Below, piece after piece: positions 58,689 to 64,000 of a stretch of 64,000 bases of DNA. A model generated the notes under the pieces. That model had not been told where the DNA came from. It made no database searches and saw nothing but the letters and a program-made list of their open reading frames with translations. A program made the translations under genes and the position numbers. The DNA lies in the NCBI GenBank assembly GCA_023014485.1, contig JAJOZX010000925.1, positions 775,501 through 839,500 of the forward strand, written 5' to 3'. Source of the stretch: Bathynomus jamesi (lineage: Eukaryota > Arthropoda > Malacostraca > Isopoda > Cirolanidae). Each line of letters opens with the position of its first letter. Within the stretch, counting starts at the first letter, position 1.

Positions 58689-58906
58689 CTTTCAGAAGAC
58701 ATTAGTTGAATAATGCCTGGTAAAAAAGACTACCTGTCCTTAGCATTGTTGACAGAGGAGAGAAGCAGCATTTTCAGAAGCATCTTCTGCTTTGCAATTT
58801 AAAAGCTTATCAGCTTTTCAAAGAGAGAAATCCTTTGGTAAAGATAGGTTTCAGCAAATTTGCAAATCTTGAATTGATTCACCTCAGTTCAGATGAATAT
58901 ACAGTC

Positions 58907-59391
58907 GACCCTCGACTTACATAATTAATCCATTCCGAGATGAGTTACTTAACTCGAAAATGACGCAAGTCAAACCCAAAATACATGTAAATCGGGTAAT
59001 CCGTTCCAGGACCCAAAAAAGTATTGAAAATAATAAAATAATTAATTTTTTTTATAAAAACAATGTATATAAACAGAATTATAATGGCAATTAATAATTA
59101 TTATTAAGAAACACCATCTGTAAAAGAAAATGCATATTAAAAATTAATAATAAAAAATTAATTTAGACTTACATTGGAGAGTGTGTTATATAATGCACAG
59201 TAAAAATAACAATGAAATAACGTGAAATACCCGGCGTCCTGCCAGTGAGTGGTCACGTACTGCATTTGCGATTACGCAGCTATTACGCACCATGAAATAA
59301 TTACGTAAGACGAATCAATTACAGTCAATCGGGGGCTTCTCGTAACTCGAAATTACGTAAGATGGTGACGACGTAAGTCGAGGGTCGACTG
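58907..59391. mobile_element. pogo/Tigger-like MITE inside Sola-like copy 4
   Basis: A unit of about 485 bp with inverted ends CAGTCGACCCTCGACTTAC and flanking TA on both sides. This terminus type is classic for pogo/Tigger elements. It is non-coding and AT-rich inside. Confidence 0.75.
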
Positions 59392-60180
59392 TACTGTACA
59401 TTTCTGTAGCAAACTTTAAGAATAGCAAATACATGACTTCATGACCAGGATGCAAGCAACTTGTTACCATGAAACTAAAATGTCTTTGAAAGCTGGTGGT
59501 CCCTGTAGTGTGACACTGCAGAAAATTATTCTTTTTGTCCTCCAAGATGAGGCACAAAACTTTCACTGGAACAATCAGATGGCAACTATTCATCCATTTG
59601 TTCTGCATTATAACAAGCAAGATGAGATTGCTCACTCGAGTTTTGTGGTCAAATCAGAGAACAACATCCATAACACAGTTGCAGTACATTTGTTTCAAAA
59701 GCATCTAATATGCTTCATAAGAGAGAACATCCCATCCATCAACAAAATCATATACTGTATACACCTTTCAGATGGCTGTGCAGGACAATATAAAAACTGC
59801 CAGAACTTTTTGAATCTTTGTCATCACAGAGATGACTTTGGAATTCTTGCAGAGTGAAATTTTTCTACAAGTTATGGGAAGGGACCCTGTGATGGTGTAG
59901 GAGGTACTGTTAAGAGACTAGCTACTAAAGCTAGTCTGCAATGGCCTTGTGATCAACAGACTCTTACTCCACAGCAGTTGTATACATTTACAAAAGATAA
60001 TAGTAATATCAGGTGTCATCTTTCAACCAATGAAGATTATGAAAATGAAGATTTGCTTCTTCAAGCAAGACACTCAAAAGCAAGAACAATTGCTGGTACT
60101 CAGAAAATACACCATTTAAAGCCAGTTATCAATATTGATAATTTAGGATTAATACATACTTTAACTATTAATAATACTAT

Positions 60181-60693
60181 TTATTTATGCATTTATTATT
60201 AATTGATAATAACTATTTTATTTTTTAATAAGAGCCCAATAAAGACTGAGGCTTAAGGGCCAAATTAAATAAAATAAATAGTCCAGCTTCACAATTATTT
60301 ATGATTTTGTGTCACTATAAAACCAATGTATTTATTTTATTATTAATAAAGTATATTCAATTCAATAAAGGTAACTATTCAATGTTAATTAAGATTCATT
60401 CTATCTTGTTTATTATGGTTAAAATGATGAAAATAAGAGAATTGTAGAAATATTAGAAAACAAAATGCATAAATTCCAGGTATGTGAGTCAACTGATAAT
60501 CACACCTACTTAGTATGTAATCAGTAGCTATCTACTTCTTGTGATTGTGCAATAATTGACTTCCTCTTCAGTTTTCAAACAAATCTATTTCTGGATTATT
60601 GACATTTTTATATAAAGTTTAAAATTTTACAAATGGCATTCATATTGTGAGCTAACCAATGAGGTATAAAGTATTATTAGTAGCTATGTATGA
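60181..60693. other. AT-rich spacer
   Basis: No gene recognised between Sola-like copy 4 and the CMC-type element. Confidence 0.4.
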
Positions 60694-61105
60694 TTACACT
60701 GGTCAGCAAAGATTTTTCAGCAGAGTAAAATTTGTGGTGGCTGGATAGCATTTTTCATGCTGATTCCAAAACTGCATTCAGATTTTTCCTAGCATGTATA
60801 GTTTTCAAGATGAAGGCATATATATAACCACAGATTTAACCATTTTAAATAGGCAAAATACTAATATTTCAACATTTGATTGTGTTTATTTTATTGTGTT
60901 TTTTAGTTTATTCATCTTATTTATTTCAATTATCTTAATTATACATCTTATGCATTTCAGGTGTGAGCTTTTACATCTAGCAGCATTGTGATTCAGGCAA
61001 CAACGCCGTGCTTTGTGTGTCAAAAGATCAGTCCAGTCCAAGAACTTGTTGTCTCAAGTTGGTGTACATTTTTTTTGAATTTATAGTTTGCTCAGGTCAG
61101 TCAAC

Positions 61106-62836
61106 ATGCCTCGACAATGTAAGAATGATCCCGACAAGTTCTGTTTCGTATGCGGCCAGTTGACAACTAAAACACAGCGACGAAGTATTACAACCGACAT
61201 TAAGAAAATATACAAGCTATACTTTGGTTGCCATCTAGGTGACCAAGATAAACCATGGGTGCCACGTCAAATCTGTTCTGGCTGTTCAAATGGATTACGT
61301 GATTGGCTTAACAAAAAGAAAGCTTCAATGCCATTTGCCATACCCATGATATGGAGGGAGCTGAGAGATCATCATGAAGACTGTTATTTTTGTAGTGTGA
61401 ACTTAATGGGGTTTTCTGCCAAGAACAAACACCAGATTGTATATCCAAACTTGGATTCAGCACGTAGACCAGTAAAACATGATGAAACATTGCCCATTCC
61501 AATTCCCCCAAGTGATAGGCTAGATTCTATCATAGATGACATGGAAAGTGATGAAAGTGCAACTGGCGTTTCCGGACCATCTACAGAACCAGAGTACACT
61601 TTTGAAGGTAGACATTTAGAGCCTAAAAAGTTAACCCAAGGACAGTTGAATGATCTTGTTAGAGACTTATCACTGTCTAAAGAGAAATCAGAGCTTCTCG
61701 CCTCAAGACTAAAGGAGAACAATTTACTTGAGAACAATGTTCGTATTAGTTACTACCGAAAGCGGAATTTTGAATTAACAGCATTCTTTTCAGTAGACGG
61801 TCCTCTCTGTTATTGCCATGACATCAATAGACTATTTACAGCCATATCTCAGACGTATGTGGCATCTGAGTGGCGCCTCTTTATTGATTCGTCGCAGAGA
61901 AGCCTGAAAGCAGTTCTTTTGCATAATGGTAATATAATGCCATCCATCCCCATTGCCCATTCCGTCCATCTAAAAGAGACATATGACAATATGGATATAC
62001 TACTTAAGGCAATCAAATACGACAGTCATCAATGGAATGTTTGTGGAGATCTAAAAGTTATAGGAATGCTTATGGGTATGCAGTCAGGATTCACAAAATT
62101 TTGTTGTTTCCTTTGCCTGTGGGACAGTCGCGCCACTATAGAACATTACACCAAAAGTGACTGGCCACTTAGGTATACATATGTCCCAGGGATAAGCAAT
62201 GTCCAGTCTGTCCCTTTAGTGGATCCCCAAAAGATCTATCTGCCACCTCTTCACATTAAACTTGGTTTAATGAAGAATTTTGTTAAAGCAATGGGTAAAG
62301 TCAATTCTGAAGGGTTCCAATACCTTTCAAGGAAATTTCCGAAGGTTACTGCAGCAAAATTGAAGGAAGGAATTTTTGTTGGGCCACAAATAAGGGAGGT
62401 TTTGAATGACACTGAATTTGAAAAAGTCCTAAGTCCGCTGGAATTGAAGGCTTGGCTGGCGTTCAAATGGATATGTGAATACTTTCTTGGAAGCAACAAG
62501 TCACCTGCGTATAAGGATGGAGTCAAGAACCTCCTTGATGCCTTCAAAGAAATGGAGTGTCGAATGTCATTAAAAATTCACTTCCTGCATTCCCACTTAG
62601 ATTTCTTTCCTGAAAACCTTGGTGCAGTGAGTGACGAGCAAGGAGCGCGCTTCCATCAAGATATTCAGATGATGGAGAAGCGCTACCAAGGATATTGGAA
62701 TGAAAGCATGATGGCGGACCATTGTTGGATGCTGTATCGTGACAATCCAGGCCAAATTTACAAAAGGAAATCATACTCATACAGCACTTTTAATAAAATA
62801 ATGTATATATTCTTTATTTATAAGTACATTGAATAA
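61106..62836 (+). CDS. CMC/Chapaev3-like transposase, uninterrupted 576-codon frame
   Basis: It starts at the ATG at 61,106 (MPRQCKND); the upstream in-frame codons are not needed. The N-terminal half has Cys pairs of a zinc-binding region: CFVCG, ICSGCSNGL, CYFC. A proline/acidic linker (about residues 135-175) is followed by the catalytic-looking part: FFSVDGPLCYCHDI, EWRLFIDSSQRSLKAVLLHN, YDSHQWNVCGDLKVIGMLMG, FTKFCCFLCLWDSR, LPPLHIKLGLMKNFVKAM, and LGAVSDEQGARFHQDIQMME. Asp in FIDSS and CGDLK and Glu/Asp in SDEQGERF-like context are candidate catalytic residues. No stop or frameshift is seen until 62,834. The last residues (IMYIFFIYKYIE) look like read-out into non-coding sequence. It may still be functional or only recently silenced. 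Confidence 0.7.
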   Translation: MPRQCKNDPDKFCFVCGQLTTKTQRRSITTDIKKIYKLYFGCHLGDQDKPWVPRQICSGCSNGLRDWLNKKKASMPFAIPMIWRELRDHHEDCYFCSVNLMGFSAKNKHQIVYPNLDSARRPVKHDETLPIPIPPSDRLDSIIDDMESDESATGVSGPSTEPEYTFEGRHLEPKKLTQGQLNDLVRDLSLSKEKSELLASRLKENNLLENNVRISYYRKRNFELTAFFSVDGPLCYCHDINRLFTAISQTYVASEWRLFIDSSQRSLKAVLLHNGNIMPSIPIAHSVHLKETYDNMDILLKAIKYDSHQWNVCGDLKVIGMLMGMQSGFTKFCCFLCLWDSRATIEHYTKSDWPLRYTYVPGISNVQSVPLVDPQKIYLPPLHIKLGLMKNFVKAMGKVNSEGFQYLSRKFPKVTAAKLKEGIFVGPQIREVLNDTEFEKVLSPLELKAWLAFKWICEYFLGSNKSPAYKDGVKNLLDAFKEMECRMSLKIHFLHSHLDFFPENLGAVSDEQGARFHQDIQMMEKRYQGYWNESMMADHCWMLYRDNPGQIYKRKSYSYSTFNKIMYIFFIYKYIE

Positions 62837-62882
62837 GGTATATGATGTATTTGTTGTTTAGCATTCCTAATTGTGATCTATA

Positions 62883-63347
62883 CGGAAGTAGGAACATTGC
62901 CAGCCGGAAAATTTCCAGGCGGAAAATTGCCAGTGAGAATATTGCCAGCCGGAATATTGCCAGTGAGAAAAAAACTAAAATTCACAAAAAAGGATTTATT
63001 TATTAAAATATTATTATTTAAAATTTTAAAATGCTAAAACTTGTTAAGGAAAGGAAAGCCTCAAAAAGTATGAAGATTATAAGCAATAGATCGAAGAAAT
63101 GTCAATTTATCTTCTTCATTATATTGACGGATGACTTTCTCCAATCTGTCATTGATATTTTTGTACTTTTTGGCAGTATGTCTCTCTTCCCCTCTTTCGA
63201 AGTGCAATTTCTTGGTCTGAGCTAAAGCCTTTTCGTTAAAGCTAACGAAAATATCACGACAACCTAACCAATCGTCAAGGGCGTACAGAGGACCAAACCT
63301 GGCATTCAATGAACCTAACCGGGTATTCAATAATTTTACCATAGGTT

Positions 63348-63390
<43 letters not shown>

Positions 63391-63660
63391 TAATCGCGGT
63401 GCTGGGACCTTCGGGCCCAGTAATTTTAATTATTTTATTTATGTATTAACACCCAGGTGCACAACCTGGGGACCTAATCAATATGTGTGTGAAGGTTCAT
63501 GTTTGTAACTGCTTCCATTTTGGAGTTATGGCTGGAGCACACACACACGCACGTCCTTTTTCTCAATTACTTTATTTCTTACTTTCTAAATTTTTACATA
63601 TTTTTATCACTGGCAATTTTCCCCACTGGCAATTTTCCGACTGGCAATATTCCGTACACG
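62883..63660. mobile_element. 778-bp MITE with 8-bp TSD and tandem GGCAATWTTCC repeats
   Basis: TSD GATCTATA at 62,875-62,882 and 63,661-63,668. Both ends carry several copies of the motif TTGCCAG-x-CGGAA in opposite orientation. Inside are an (AT)n tract (63,350-63,387) and a 93-codon minus-strand frame of unknown meaning. Superfamily not assigned (8-bp TSD fits hAT or P-like). Confidence 0.65.
63061..63342 (-). other. Short open frame of unknown nature inside MITE
   Basis: A 93-codon minus-strand frame, lysine-rich, with the phrase FGPLYALDDWLGCRDIFVSF. It may be a captured fragment or part of the autonomous relative's gene. No family recognised. Confidence 0.25.
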
Positions 63661-63852
63661 GATCTATACATCCATAAATTTTCTTATAGCAATATCAAAA
63701 ACTTAAAAATATCAAAACCAGTGTATCTATATAACTCTACGTGCTAGAAAAAAAATAAAACCAGATTCGGAATCAGCGCGAAAAATGCATTAAGAAAAGT
63801 ATGATCATGTTTGTGATGAGAAAAAAAAGTTTCATTTTGTTGGCCAGTGTTA

Positions 63853-64000
63853 TTATATATATGCATTATACGGAAGTGTGTATAATTTGTAGGTATTTCT
63901 TATATTATCATCTTGCAGGGGTTTATATATGATTAATTCATGATGGTATTGTTTGTGGTAGCATTGTTATATGAGATTATCTGTGCGACCACCTAATGGT
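63853..64000. other. Flanking spacer
   Basis: AT-rich sequence to the window end. Nothing recognised. Confidence 0.4.

Larger units (their letters stand above)
53775..60180 (+). pseudogene. Sola-like transposase, copy 4 (old, split by two insertions)
   Basis: The N-terminal part lies at 53,775-54,385: a Cys cluster near 53,800, then LCEQCREKLELLPEK, LNSLGGTPIKKKKLINQLKE, LTVLPKSWSERK and LGVLSDPNPKAGK. It is cut at 54,385. It resumes at 58,693 (SEDIS, then IMPGKKDYLSL), is cut again by a MITE (58,907-59,391), and continues from 59,395 with VLQDEAQNFHWNNQMATIHP, HLSDGCAGQYKN, GPCDGVGGTVKRLA and ARTIAGTQKIHHLKPV, ending near 60,140. Many stops and shifts are present. No TIRs were recognised for this copy. 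Confidence 0.55.
60697..63849 (+). mobile_element. CMC/Chapaev3-like DNA transposon
   Basis: Termini CACTGGTCAGCAAAG and, reverse-complemented, CACTGGCCAACAAAA. 3-bp TSD TTA at 60,694-60,696 and 63,850-63,852. CACT-type ends and a TWA-like 3-bp duplication are hallmarks of the CACTA/Mirage/Chapaev clade, Chapaev3 in particular. A subterminal block (ttggaatcagc / cggaatcagcg) is shared by both ends. It contains one long transposase frame and a younger insertion at 62,883-63,660. Confidence 0.65.

Overview
The window is eukaryotic nuclear DNA, most probably from an arthropod. It has spliced genes with canonical introns, AT-rich spacers, microsatellites, and dense insertion of many transposon superfamilies: hAT, Tc1/mariner, pogo-like MITEs, a CMC/Chapaev3-like element, a Sola-like family, LINEs with RNase H, a CR1-like LINE and SINEs. 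The closest arthropod class cannot be fixed from sequence alone. Only two conserved host genes are visible.

Layout. (1) 2-3,090, + strand: 3' half of a DRAK/STK17-type kinase gene, from the activation segment to the C-terminus, with its 3' UTR. One intron carries a SINE and appears to use a GC-AG splice pair. (2) 3,100-17,200: spacer filled with repeats. These are a 5S-derived SINE, a 2.28-kb DNA transposon with an unclassified transposase (4,051-6,330), a small MITE, a CR1-like LINE split by a mariner (6,949-7,701), a LINE RNase H fragment with its 3' tail, a hAT remnant, and two degraded minus-strand LINE segments (12,840-17,130). (3) 17,200-28,100, - strand: a complete ABHD17-type depalmitoylase gene. 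Its last intron holds a 4.35-kb Sola-like transposon. Directly after its UGA stop the same frame stays open for 298 further codons.

(4) 28,500-53,460: nested transposons whose order of insertion can be read from target-site duplications. A foldback element (about 28,507-32,405) holds a pogo-like MITE and a 2.96-kb element with a three-exon transposase. After these come a foldback mariner, two hAT MITEs, a Tc1 element with two nonsense codons, and a three-level nest at 36,717-48,036 (hAT MITE, then Sola-like element, then two autonomous-type hATs). A second copy of the same hAT MITE at 52,907-53,451 preserves the empty site. (5) 53,700-60,200: an old Sola-like copy whose coding region was hit by a younger copy of the same family (54,386-58,688) and by a pogo-like MITE. 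(6) 60,697-63,849: a CMC/Chapaev3-like element with an uninterrupted 576-codon transposase frame and another MITE inserted just behind it.

The two host genes do not form a pathway. The rest is best read as layered transposon history. The observations most worth follow-up are the in-frame extension after the ABHD17 stop, the long-TIR Sola-like family with its 4-bp duplications and self-insertion, and the dated insertion stacks.
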